Source: Sphaerisporangium corydalis
Lineage (GTDB): Bacteria; Actinomycetota; Actinomycetes; Streptosporangiales; Streptosporangiaceae
Reading direction: 5' to 3'
NCBI RefSeq assembly: GCF_025506355.1
Contig: NZ_JANZYP010000002.1
Location: forward strand, 1 to 64,000
DNA: 64,000 nucleotides
Shown here: positions 43,124 through 51,116 of the stretch, in pieces
How the letters are laid out: every line of letters begins with the position of its first letter
Numbering within the stretch: position 1 is the first letter of the stretch
The notes under the pieces: generated by a model
Told to the model about the DNA's origin: nothing
What the model saw: the letters and a program-made list of their open reading frames with translations, nothing else
Databases searched by the model: none
Made by a program: the position numbers and the translations under genes

Positions 43124-44002
43124 TTATTTGAGGAGGCGGGAGAGGCGGCGGTCGGCGAGGGGCTTGCCTCCGGTCTGGCACGTCGGGCAGTACTGCAGCG
43201 CGGAGTCGGCGAACGAGACCTCCTTGATCGTGTCGCCGCAGACCTCGCACACCTGCCCGGCCCGGCCGTGGACGCGCAGGCCCGACTTCTTCTCGGTCTT
43301 GAGGTCCTTCGCGGCGATGCCCCGCGAGCGCTCGACGGCGTCGCGCAGGGTGGTGACGATCGCCTCGTGCAGTTCCGCGACCCCGTCCTCGGTCAGCGAG
43401 CCCGCGATCTTGAACGGGGACATCCTGGCGGCGTGCAGCACCTCGTCGGAGTAGGCGTTGCCGATGCCGGCGATCACCTTCTGGTCGCGCAGGAGGCCTT
43501 TGATCCGCGTGCGGCTGCCGTTCAGGATGGCGCCCAGCGCCTCGGGGGTGAACTCGGGCGCCAGCGGGTCGGGGCCGAGGCTCACGATGCCGGGCACCTC
43601 GCCCGGGTCGCGGACGACGTACACCGCGAGCCGCTTCTGGGTGCCCGCTTCGGTGAGCTCGAACCCGGGCTGCCTGCCGTCGTCGTCGGGGGCGAACCGC
43701 ACCCGCACCGCGAGCGGGCTCTTGCCGGGCCGCACGGGCTTGGCGCCCGACAGGTCGTCCCGCCAGCGGAGCCAGCCGCCGCGGGCGAGGTGGGTGATGA
43801 AGTGGATCCCGTCACAGTCGAGGTCGAGGAACTTGCCGTGCCGGGCGACCCCCGTCACCGTCAGGCCGGCCAGCGACGTCACCGGCGGGTCGACCGTCTT
43901 CAGCGCCTGGAAGCCCGGCACCTCCACGGAGGCGATCGGCCGGCCGACGGCATGCTCGCGCAGGAACCCGGCGAGCGACTCCACTTCGGGAAGCTCTGGC
44001 AT
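43124..44002 (-). CDS. Fpg/Nei-family DNA glycosylase
   Basis: 292 aa. It starts MPELPEVESLAGFLREHAVG, where Pro2 and Glu3 are the catalytic residues. The helix-two-turn-helix has LRDQKVIAGIGNAYSDEVLH. The C-terminal zinc finger is CEVCG...YCPTCQTGGK, with four cysteines intact, but its loop reads VSFADSALQ in place of the usual Arg-containing beta hairpin. It excises oxidised bases. The changed finger suggests the Nei-like actinobacterial branch rather than classical MutM. It lies downstream of the LCP gene, separated by a large palindrome. Confidence 0.9.
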   Translation of the reverse strand: MPELPEVESLAGFLREHAVGRPIASVEVPGFQALKTVDPPVTSLAGLTVTGVARHGKFLDLDCDGIHFITHLARGGWLRWRDDLSGAKPVRPGKSPLAVRVRFAPDDDGRQPGFELTEAGTQKRLAVYVVRDPGEVPGIVSLGPDPLAPEFTPEALGAILNGSRTRIKGLLRDQKVIAGIGNAYSDEVLHAARMSPFKIAGSLTEDGVAELHEAIVTTLRDAVERSRGIAAKDLKTEKKSGLRVHGRAGQVCEVCGDTIKEVSFADSALQYCPTCQTGGKPLADRRLSRLLK

Positions 44003-44104
44003 GTCCTCACACTAACCGCAGATCAGCGCCTTGAACCTCGGCCCGGCGAACACCTCGAGGGCGCGCGCCGGGCCCGCCACAGGTGGGCAGGTCCCTGCCC
44101 GTAC

Positions 44105-44132
44105 GACGTGGGCAGGACGTCCTGCCCACGTC
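44105..44132. terminator. Perfect 28-bp palindrome after LCP gene
   Basis: gacgtgggcaggac and its reverse complement abut with no spacer (44105-44132). It lies between the LCP stop (44151) and the Fpg start (44002). Part of it, gggcaggacgtcct, is repeated at the 3' end of the LCP coding region. No T-run follows, so terminator function is probable but not certain. Confidence 0.55.
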
Positions 44133-44150
44133 ACCTGAACGGACCGCGCC

Positions 44151-45509
44151 CTACTTGGGCAGGACGTCCTTCGGCACCGGCTTGTCCTCGGCCAGCGCCT
44201 TGAACAGCCGCAGCGCGCGCTGGGTGTCCCACTTGACGACCGAGGCGCCGTTGATGGTCGGGAACGAGCCCGCGGGGACGGCGGTCGCGATCGGGTCGCC
44301 GCTCATCGCGCGCCCGAGCGACAGCAGGTCGAAGGCGCCGGTGCCCGGGTCCACCGCGACCGAGTCGGTGGCGCTGGCCGCGAGCGGGATCGACTTGAAC
44401 GGGTTGATCAGGATGCCGGGGCTGGCGGCCTTCTTGACCACGGCCGAGAAGAACTGCCGCTGCCGCTGGGTGCGGTCGAAGTCGGGGATGGCGCCGGTGG
44501 CGCGGGTGCGGACGTACCCGAGCGCGGTTCCGCCGGCCATGTCCTGACACCCCTTCTTCAGGTTGATACCGGCCTTGGGGTCCTTGATGTTCTGCTTGAC
44601 GCAGATGTTGACGCCGCCGATCGCGTCCACGATCCCGACGAAACCGCCGAAGCCGATCTCCATGTAGTGGTCGAGACGGATGTCGGTGACCTTCTCGATC
44701 GTCTTGGCCAGCAGCTTGGGACCGCCGAAAGCGTACGCGGCGTTCAGCTTGTCGCTGCCGTGCCCGTCGATGGGCACGTAGGAGTCGCGGGGCAGGCTGA
44801 CCAGGGTCGGCCGGTCGCCGCCGCTCGGGATGTGCAGGAGCATCATCGTGTCGGTGCGCTTGCCGACCGCCCGCCCGGTGGCGAGCTTCTTGCGCTGGGC
44901 GGCGGTCAGCCCGGCCCGGCTGTCGGACCCGACCAGCAGCCAGTCCTCGCCCGGCGTCGCGGCGGGACGGCCCGCGTAGTCGGCCAGGGACTCGATGCTG
45001 ACGATGCGCGAGTTGATCCAGAAGAACCCGCCCGCGGCCAGGACGACCAGCAGCACGAGCAGGATCACGATGACCCGGACCACGATGCGGCCCGTCCGCC
45101 TCGGGCGCCCGCCGGACGGCTCGCCGTCGTCGCCGCCGCCCTTGCGTCCGCCGGGCGGGGCCATCTCGGCCGACAGGGGCTGCACCGGCGCCTCGCCGGA
45201 GCGGGGTTTGCCGTAGACGCGCGACCTGCCCCGCGCGGCGCCGGCGGGTTCTGCGGCCGGCGGCGCGCCGCCGCCGGCGGGCATCGCCTGCCGCACGGTC
45301 CTGTCGTCGCCGATCTCCCCGGCGCCCGCGTCCGGTTCACGCGGGGGCAAGCGGTGGGCCGGTTGGCCCGCCGAGTAGGACCCGTCGTTCCGGGCCGGTG
45401 GCGGGAAAGGCGCGTCAGCGCCGCCCGGACGTCGCAGAGCCCGGGTCGGGCCCTCGTGGGACCCCCCCTCGTCGGACCCCCCCGACCGGTCTCCAGGCCA
45501 TTCGCCCAC
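44151..45509 (-). CDS. LytR-CpsA-Psr (LCP) family phosphotransferase
   Basis: 452 aa. A cytoplasmic Pro/Gly/Arg-rich N terminus of about 140 residues precedes one membrane helix (VVRVIVILLVLLVVLAAGGF). The outer LCP domain contains LLVGSDSRAGLT, RTDTMMLLHIPSGG, LVSLPRDSYVPI and FDRTQRQRQFFSAV, with the Arg and Asp residues that bind polyprenyl pyrophosphate and Mg. LCP enzymes attach glycopolymers such as arabinogalactan or teichoic acids to peptidoglycan. GTG 45509 is the start. Probably a single-gene unit. Confidence 0.93.
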   Translation of the reverse strand: MGEWPGDRSGGSDEGGSHEGPTRALRRPGGADAPFPPPARNDGSYSAGQPAHRLPPREPDAGAGEIGDDRTVRQAMPAGGGAPPAAEPAGAARGRSRVYGKPRSGEAPVQPLSAEMAPPGGRKGGGDDGEPSGGRPRRTGRIVVRVIVILLVLLVVLAAGGFFWINSRIVSIESLADYAGRPAATPGEDWLLVGSDSRAGLTAAQRKKLATGRAVGKRTDTMMLLHIPSGGDRPTLVSLPRDSYVPIDGHGSDKLNAAYAFGGPKLLAKTIEKVTDIRLDHYMEIGFGGFVGIVDAIGGVNICVKQNIKDPKAGINLKKGCQDMAGGTALGYVRTRATGAIPDFDRTQRQRQFFSAVVKKAASPGILINPFKSIPLAASATDSVAVDPGTGAFDLLSLGRAMSGDPIATAVPAGSFPTINGASVVKWDTQRALRLFKALAEDKPVPKDVLPK

Positions 45510-45783
45510 GTTCGTCTACCCCGTCCTGTGGCTAGAGCCGCCTTTGCTTCGAAGCTACGCCGTCGTCCATGCGAGGGAAGCTTCCTCACCAAGGTTTTCT
45601 CATGTAAAAGTACGCAGAGTCACAATAAGTCACCAATGTCGCGTCGCGGGAAACAATGGCCGGGCGCGGATCGTTACGGTTGACGACTATGTCTAGCGAA
45701 AGGACAGTCGTGTCCACTCCCGACCCCTGGAGTACAAGCCCGTGCCACGGCACGGGCCCAATCCAATCGGGGACGGCAGACCT

Positions 45784-47151
45784 GTGAGCATGGTTCTCGG
45801 GCTGCCCGCCGTACTGCTTCTCACCCTCGCGACCGGGTACTTCGTCGCGCAGGAGTTCGCGTTCATCGCGGTCGACCGGTCGGCGCTCCGCGCGCAAGCC
45901 GCGTCGGGCGACGCCGCCGCCGGTCGGGCCCTCGCGGTCACCGGCAGGCTCTCCTTCATGTTGTCGGGCGCGCAGCTCGGGATCACCGTGACCACGCTGC
46001 TCGTCGGATTCGTCACCGGACCCGCCCTGACCCCGCTGATCAGCCCGGCCCTGTCCGCCGCGGGCGTACCCCAGGGCGCGGTGCCCGGCATCGCGGTGGT
46101 CCTCGGCCTGGTGATCGCCACGGTCATCCAGATGGTACTGGGCGAACTGGTCCCCAAGAACTTCGGAATCGCCAGGCCCGAGCCGCTCGCCAAGTGGCTG
46201 TCCCGGTCGACGCTGGCCTACCTCGCCGTCGCCGGCCCCGTCATCCGGCTCTTCGACACCGCGGCCACCCGCCTGCTCCGGCTGGTCGGCGTCGAGCCGG
46301 TGGAGGAGGTCCAGCACGGTGCCACCCCCGAGGAGCTGTCGCGCATCATCGCCGAGTCCGAGGCGGCGGGCGAGCTGTCCGAGCGCCTGTCGGACCTGCT
46401 GGAGCGCGCGCTGGAGTTCGGCGACCGGATCGCCGAGGACGTCATGGTCCCCCGGCCCCGGGTGGTCTCGCTCCGCGCCGGGCGCCCCGCGTCCGATCTG
46501 CTGGAGGCCGTGCGGTCCTCGGGCCACTCCCGCTACCCCGTGCTGGGCGCGGACGGCGGCGACGTCGTCGGCGTGATCGGCCTGTGCGAGCTGCTCCGCA
46601 GCGAGTCGCCCGACGTGCCGATCGAGCGCATCAGCGGCGCGCCCCTGCTCGTGCCCACCACGCTGCCGCTGCCCGCGCTGCTCGAACGGATGCGCGCGGC
46701 GCACAGCGAGATGGTGTGCGTCATCGACGAGTACGGCGGGCTCGCCGGGGTCGTCACCATGGAGGATCTCGCCGAGGAGCTCGTCGGCGAGCTGATGGAC
46801 GAGAACGACGCCGACGCGGCCGAGGCCGTGCCCCAGGGCGACGGCGTCTGGGACGTGCCGGCCACCCTGCGGCTGGACGAGGTGGAGCGGGCGACCGGCC
46901 TTCGGCTCCCTGAGAGCGAGGACTACGAGACGGTGGCCGGCCTGATCATGGCCCGCCTCGGCCGCCTCGCCGAGCCCGGCGACGAGATGACCCTGTCCCT
47001 GGTCACCGACCACCATCTCTTCGACAAGGACGGGCCCGCGCGCGAGGACGTCCTGCTCACCGTGCTGGAAGTGCAGCGCAGGATCCCCGGCCGGGTGCGG
47101 CTCGCGCCCCGGCTGGCCGACGCGGCGATCGTGGGCGGTGAGCCCCGATGA
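45784..47151 (+). CDS. CNNM/HlyC-CorC family protein (first of pair)
   Basis: 455 aa. A DUF21 transmembrane domain (residues 1-200: TGYFVAQEFAFIAVDRSALR, LSGAQLGITVTTLLVGF, VIQMVLGELVPKNFGIARPE) is followed by two CBS domains (DVMVPRPRVVSLRAG and MVCVIDEYGGLAGVVTMEDL) and a CorC_HlyC domain near the end. These proteins are Mg2+/cobalt transport or tolerance factors. The next gene is a shorter paralogue overlapping by four bases (ATGA), a standard actinobacterial pair. GTG 45784 and ATG 45790 are both possible starts. Confidence 0.92.
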   Translation: MSMVLGLPAVLLLTLATGYFVAQEFAFIAVDRSALRAQAASGDAAAGRALAVTGRLSFMLSGAQLGITVTTLLVGFVTGPALTPLISPALSAAGVPQGAVPGIAVVLGLVIATVIQMVLGELVPKNFGIARPEPLAKWLSRSTLAYLAVAGPVIRLFDTAATRLLRLVGVEPVEEVQHGATPEELSRIIAESEAAGELSERLSDLLERALEFGDRIAEDVMVPRPRVVSLRAGRPASDLLEAVRSSGHSRYPVLGADGGDVVGVIGLCELLRSESPDVPIERISGAPLLVPTTLPLPALLERMRAAHSEMVCVIDEYGGLAGVVTMEDLAEELVGELMDENDADAAEAVPQGDGVWDVPATLRLDEVERATGLRLPESEDYETVAGLIMARLGRLAEPGDEMTLSLVTDHHLFDKDGPAREDVLLTVLEVQRRIPGRVRLAPRLADAAIVGGEPR

Positions 47152-48218
47152 GCCCGTTGACCGCGCTCCTGCTGGGCGTCGTCCTGCTGGTCGGCAACGG
47201 CCTGTTCGTGGCCGCCGAGTTCGCCGTGGTGTCGGGCAAGCGGCACCGCCTGGAGGAGGCCGCCGGTGGCGGCGGCCGGCTGACCAGGGCGGCCGGGCGT
47301 GCCGCGCTCCGCAACGGGCGCGAGCTGTCGCTCATGCTGGCCGGGGCCCAGCTCGGCATCACGCTGTGCTCCCTGGGCCTGGCCATGGTCACCGAGCCGG
47401 CCATCGAGCACCTTCTGGAGCCGGTCTTCGGGCTCGTCGGCCTCCCCGAGTCCGCGCGGGTGGGCGTCGCGTACGTCATCGCGCTGACGATCATCACGTT
47501 CCTGCACATGGTGGTGGGGGAGATGGCGCCCAAGTCGTGGGCCCTCACCCACCCCGAGCGGGCCGCGATGGGGCTGGCCCTGCCGTTCCGTGGTTTCACG
47601 TGGATCGCCCGGCCGGTCCTGTCGGCGCTCAACGGCCTGTCCAACGGGCTGCTGGGCGCGTTCGGCGTCCGCCCGAAGGACGAGCTCGCCACCACGCGCA
47701 CCCCGCCGCAGCTCGCGATGCTGGTGGGCGAGTCGGGCCGCATGGGCCTGCTGGACCGGAACGAGCACGACCTGCTGACCCGGGCGCTCAAGGTCCAGTC
47801 CCAGACGATCGAGCGGCTGACGGTGCCGATCGCCTCGGCCACGGCCGTGCCCGCCGGCGCCGCCGACGATCTCGTACGCGACGTCGCGGCCATGAGCGGG
47901 CACCTGCGCCTGCTGGTCAACGGCGGCGCGCCCGAGGACGTGCTCGGCGTGCTGCATGTGCGCGACACGCTGATCCACCCCGGCAGCGCGCCTGAGAAGC
48001 TCATGAGCCCCGCTCCGCGCCTGGAGTCGTCCACCACGATCCCGGAGGCGGTGGCCCTTCTCCAGGACGCTCACGCCCATCTGGGGCTCGTCACGGACGC
48101 GGCGGGCCGGGTCGTCGGCCTGGTCAGCCTCACCGACCTCGTCGGCGAGCTCCTCGACACCCGCGCGGCTTCCACGCCGGCCCGCGACCGCAGGGTCAGG
48201 CGCCTTCCGGCGGCGTAG
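47148..48218 (+). CDS. CNNM/HlyC-CorC family protein (second of pair)
   Basis: 356 aa. DUF21 membrane domain: GNGLFVAAEFAVVSGKRHRL, LAGAQLGITLCSLGLAMV and HMVVGEMAPKSWALTHPERA. Two CBS modules follow (RLTVPIASATAVPAG and HLGLVTDAAGRVVGLVSLTD). It lacks the C-terminal CorC_HlyC domain that its partner has. The two probably form a heteromer for divalent-cation transport. ATG 47148 overlaps the preceding stop. The end overlaps the convergent MFS gene by 23 bp. Confidence 0.9.
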   Translation: MSPLTALLLGVVLLVGNGLFVAAEFAVVSGKRHRLEEAAGGGGRLTRAAGRAALRNGRELSLMLAGAQLGITLCSLGLAMVTEPAIEHLLEPVFGLVGLPESARVGVAYVIALTIITFLHMVVGEMAPKSWALTHPERAAMGLALPFRGFTWIARPVLSALNGLSNGLLGAFGVRPKDELATTRTPPQLAMLVGESGRMGLLDRNEHDLLTRALKVQSQTIERLTVPIASATAVPAGAADDLVRDVAAMSGHLRLLVNGGAPEDVLGVLHVRDTLIHPGSAPEKLMSPAPRLESSTTIPEAVALLQDAHAHLGLVTDAAGRVVGLVSLTDLVGELLDTRAASTPARDRRVRRLPAA

Positions 48219-49341
48219 CGAGGGCCGCCGCGACGGCGAGCGCCCCCGCCAGCCCGAAGGCGGCGCCGAACCCGGCCTGGGTGATCAGCGCCCCGAGCGC
48301 GGCGGGGGTGGCGGCGGCGACCAGGTTCTGCACGGTGTTCTGGCCGCCCAGGGCCCGCCCGGCCCAGGCGGACCCGGCCATCTCCGACACCGCCGTGAAG
48401 GCCAGGCCGTTGCCGCTCATGGAGATCACCAGCGCGGCGATCAGCAGCGGGGTCCCCGCCAGGGACCCCGCCTGGACGGCGAGCGCCAGCAGGACCATCA
48501 CGGTGGCGTTGAGGAGCGCGAGGCGGCGCATGGGCCGCACGCGGCTGCGCGCCCGGTCCGACCACCGCCCGCACAGCAGCCGCCCGCCCGCCCCGCCGAA
48601 CTGCGCGACCGCGACGAGCTGCCCCGCGTGCGCGGGGTCCCAGTGGCGTTCGGCGACCAGGTAGGTGAGGGCGAACGTCGCGGTCGCGAACTGCGGGACG
48701 ACCAGCAGCATGCTCGCCCCGTGGACGCGCCACAGCCCCGGGGAGCGGTACGGGGAGCCCGTGCGCTCCCCGGCCGCCGGCGGCCTGCGCGGCGGGTCGA
48801 CGACCAGGAACGCGACCGCGACGGCCGTGACCAGGCAGATGGCGGCCATCGCGAGCAGCGCCTCGCGCACGCTCCCCATGAGCGGCAGCACGGCGCCCGC
48901 GACCGCCACCCCGATGGGCTGGGCCGTCTGCCGCCACCCCATCGCCACCCCGCGCCGCTCGGCGGGGAACCACCCGAGGACGACCCTGCCGCTCGCCGCG
49001 TTCGCGGAGGCCCCCGAGGCGCCCGCGAGCGCGAGAAGGGCGGCGAGGGGTCCGGGGGTGGTCGTGAAGGCCGCGCACACGAGGAAGGCGGTCGCGAGGC
49101 CGAGCCCGAGGGTCATCGCCGGGCGCTCGCCGAACCGGTCGGCCGCCCATCCCCAGGCGATGAGGGTGAGCAGCATCCCGGCGCTCGGCGCGCCCACGAT
49201 CAGGCCGGCTTGTGCCAGCCCGAGCCCGAGCTCCGCACGGAGCACCGGGAGGAGGAACGGCAGACCGTACATGAACACGCAGCCGGCCGCCTGCGCGGCC
49301 ATGCCGAGGCCGAGCATCACCCAGCGATTCGGTGCCCTCAT
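48196..49341 (-). CDS. MFS transporter
   Basis: 381 aa, twelve predicted membrane segments in two halves. The loop 2/3 motif is GWAADRFGERPAMTLGLG, close to G-x-x-x-D-R-x-G-R-R/K. Later comes GRVVLGWFPAERRGVAMGWR. It is of the metabolite-transporter/drug-efflux type; the cargo cannot be told. ATG 49341 is chosen; GTG 49350 adds three residues. Two palindromes just upstream suggest a repressor, but no regulator gene is adjacent. Confidence 0.88.
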   Translation of the reverse strand: MRAPNRWVMLGLGMAAQAAGCVFMYGLPFLLPVLRAELGLGLAQAGLIVGAPSAGMLLTLIAWGWAADRFGERPAMTLGLGLATAFLVCAAFTTTPGPLAALLALAGASGASANAASGRVVLGWFPAERRGVAMGWRQTAQPIGVAVAGAVLPLMGSVREALLAMAAICLVTAVAVAFLVVDPPRRPPAAGERTGSPYRSPGLWRVHGASMLLVVPQFATATFALTYLVAERHWDPAHAGQLVAVAQFGGAGGRLLCGRWSDRARSRVRPMRRLALLNATVMVLLALAVQAGSLAGTPLLIAALVISMSGNGLAFTAVSEMAGSAWAGRALGGQNTVQNLVAAATPAALGALITQAGFGAAFGLAGALAVAAALATPPEGA

Positions 49342-49365
49342 GCGAGGCACGATAGACCGCGTCTC

Positions 49366-49398
49366 GTCTTACAAGACAGTCCGTCTCGTATTTCGAGA
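49366..49398. promoter_or_regulatory. Tandem palindromes upstream of MFS gene
   Basis: GTCTTACAAGAC (49366-49377) and TCTCG-TATTT-CGAGA (49384-49398) are two distinct palindromes 25-57 bp upstream of the MFS start. Arrangement and distance fit operator sites of a TetR- or MarR-type repressor, as is usual for efflux genes. No such regulator lies next to it, so it would act in trans. Confidence 0.5.
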
Positions 49399-49665
49399 TC
49401 GCGGGACATTTTCTTGACCGGGGGCCCACGGCGGGCCGGGCCGCCGGCGCACGGGTGCAAGTCCCTCGAAAGCGGGCTGAAAGCCCGAGGGGCTAGACAT
49501 CCTGGATGAGCGAACCGCACGGGAGGGTAAAGGAACGGCCTCAGACCTTGGGCCGGGCCTTCTCTCACCGGGTGCCAACGACTACCTTGATCGCACGGGA
49601 CAGGCTCACGCCTCGACCGGGCGGAGACCCCTTGGGGACACCGGCGGATCGTCTCACTGGGATAA
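49399..49665. other. Intergenic region with unassigned RNA-like structure
   Basis: No gene is supported. The segment 49449-49496 folds into a nested hairpin: ccctcg (49463-49468) with cgaggg (49489-49494) around the inner stem cgggct-gaa-agcccg (49474-49488). GGGTGCAAGTCCC sits just before it. It is reminiscent of group II intron or riboswitch elements but fits none that I can name. 49500-49560 is G-rich without a clear fold. Confidence 0.4.
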
Positions 49666-49666
49666 C

Positions 49667-49709
49667 GAAAAAACCCCGGCGTAAGAAGCTTTCGCTTCCG
49701 TCACCGGGG
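49667..49709 (-). terminator. Rho-independent terminator of tRNA-Leu
   Basis: On the minus strand CCCCGG (49709-49704) pairs with CCGGGG (49679-49674), enclosing a second stem with a GAAA loop (GGAAGC-GAAA-GCTTC). TTTTTT follows. It lies 7 nt past the tRNA-Leu 3' end. Confidence 0.9.
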
Positions 49710-49715
49710 ACCGTG

Positions 49716-49798
49716 TGGGCGAGGAGGGATTTGAACCCTCACGTCCTTTCGGACACACGGACCTGAACCGTGCGCGTCTGCCGTTCCGCCACTCGCCC
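49716..49798 (-). tRNA. tRNA-Leu (anticodon CAG)
   Basis: GGGCGAG (49798 downward) pairs with CTCGCCC ending at 49717; the discriminator is A, as in leucine tRNAs. The anticodon loop TTCAGGT gives CAG, reading CUG, the main Leu codon here. A long variable arm (GTCCGAAAGGACG) and the T loop GGTTCAAATCC are clear. CCA is not encoded. Confidence 0.95.
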
Positions 49799-49890
49799 TC
49801 TTTGAGTGCGTGGAAAGGCTAGCACGGATCCGTGCATGCCACCGAACCCGGATACGATCCTCCTAGACGATGGAGGAAGGGAGGTACCCG

Positions 49891-50631
49891 GTGGGAGTCC
49901 TTCAGCGCTTCGAGCGAAGGCTCGAAGGCTTGGTTGAGGGGGCCTTTGCGCGGGCGTTCAAATCTGACCTTCAGCCGGTCGAGGTCGCCAGCGCTGTGCA
50001 GCGGGAGATGGACGAACGCGCCGCGATCGTGGCACAGGGTCGCACTCTTGTGCCCAACGACTTCGTGGTGGAGCTGTCCACGACCGACAGCGAGCGGCTG
50101 GAGGTGTACGCCGACAGCATCAGTCATGAGCTCGCCAACCTCGCCAGGGAGTACGCCAAGGAACAGGGGTACTCGTTCGTGGGACCCGTCCGGGTTCGGT
50201 TCGAGACGGCCGACGATCTGGCGGTCGGGTTGTTCCGTATCCGCTCGGGCGTCATCCGAGGGGCCACGGTCGAGCAGGACGAGATCCGGCAGCCCGTAAG
50301 CGATCTTCCCGCGAGCAAGCCGAACGCGTTCGGCGGCCGCCCACGCCTGCTGGTGTCCACCCAGGACGACCCGCAGGGGCAGCGGTCATATGACCTGACG
50401 ACCCCCGTGACGCTTCTCGGACGGGGCACCGACTGCGATCTGCGGCTGGTGGACCCGGGCGTCTCCAGGCACCACGCCGAGCTCAGGGTCGAGGGTCCGT
50501 TGGTGGCCCTCGTCGATCTCGGTTCCACGAACGGCACTTTCGTCAACGGCCAGCCGGTTCGCCGGATCGAACTCCAGGACGGCACCCGAGTGACCTTGGG
50601 TCGCACAACCCTGGTGTTCCGGCGCGATTAA
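49891..50631 (+). CDS. fhaA: FHA-domain protein FhaA (DUF3662)
   Basis: 246 aa. The N-terminal DUF3662 domain has LQRFERRLEGLVEGAFARAF and VQREMDERAAIVAQGRT. The C-terminal FHA domain carries GRGTDCDLRLVDPGVSRHHA and LGSTNGTFVNG, the phosphothreonine-binding Arg, Ser and Asn. In Mycobacterium FhaA binds phosphorylated MviN and is a PknB substrate at the cell poles. The linker between domains is short here. GTG 49891 has GGGAGG 8 nt upstream. It is the first gene of the fhaA-pknB operon. Confidence 0.95.
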   Translation: MGVLQRFERRLEGLVEGAFARAFKSDLQPVEVASAVQREMDERAAIVAQGRTLVPNDFVVELSTTDSERLEVYADSISHELANLAREYAKEQGYSFVGPVRVRFETADDLAVGLFRIRSGVIRGATVEQDEIRQPVSDLPASKPNAFGGRPRLLVSTQDDPQGQRSYDLTTPVTLLGRGTDCDLRLVDPGVSRHHAELRVEGPLVALVDLGSTNGTFVNGQPVRRIELQDGTRVTLGRTTLVFRRD

Positions 50632-50648
50632 GGGTAGACAAACGGTCC

Positions 50649-51116
50649 ATGTCCGAGCTCACTCTGCTGCTGATCCGGCTCGCGTTCCTCGCGGTGCTGT
50701 GGTTCTTTGTGATTGCCGCGGTGGGTGTGATCCGGACAGACTTGTTCGGATCACGTACGGCGGCCCAGGTGGCCGTACGCAAACCCGCCAAACCCTCACG
50801 TCAGCCAGCCAAGCCGAAGAAGGGGGAGCCGCGACAACTGGTCGTTACCGGTGGTCCCCTGCAAGGAACCATCATCAACCTCACGGAGACGCCAATCACT
50901 ATCGGTCGGGCGAATGACGCCACGCTGGTACTCAGCGACGATTACGCTTCCAGCCGGCACGCCCGGCTGTTCCCCCAGGACGGTCAGTGGATCGTGGAAG
51001 ACCTCGGCTCGACCAACGGCACGTATCTCGACCGCTCAAAAGTCACCCGCCCGACTCCGGTGCACCTCGGCCAGCCGATCCGCATCGGTAAAACCGTCAT
51101 CGAATTGCGCAAATGA
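50649..51116 (+). CDS. fhaB: FHA-domain protein FhaB/FipA
   Basis: 155 aa. One N-terminal membrane helix (LLIRLAFLAVLWFFVIAAVG), a Lys/Pro-rich linker, then an FHA domain with TIGRANDATLVLSDDYASSR and LGSTNGTYLDR. It recruits phosphothreonine proteins to the membrane; in mycobacteria it links FtsZ and FtsQ under oxidative stress. It is 17 bp after fhaA and overlaps pstP by four bases. Confidence 0.95.
   Translation: MSELTLLLIRLAFLAVLWFFVIAAVGVIRTDLFGSRTAAQVAVRKPAKPSRQPAKPKKGEPRQLVVTGGPLQGTIINLTETPITIGRANDATLVLSDDYASSRHARLFPQDGQWIVEDLGSTNGTYLDRSKVTRPTPVHLGQPIRIGKTVIELRK

Noticed and set aside
49440-49560. Cobalamin riboswitch or group II intron fragment
   Set aside because: GGTGCAAGTCC is suggestive, but the B12 box and intron domain V are not present; left unassigned.
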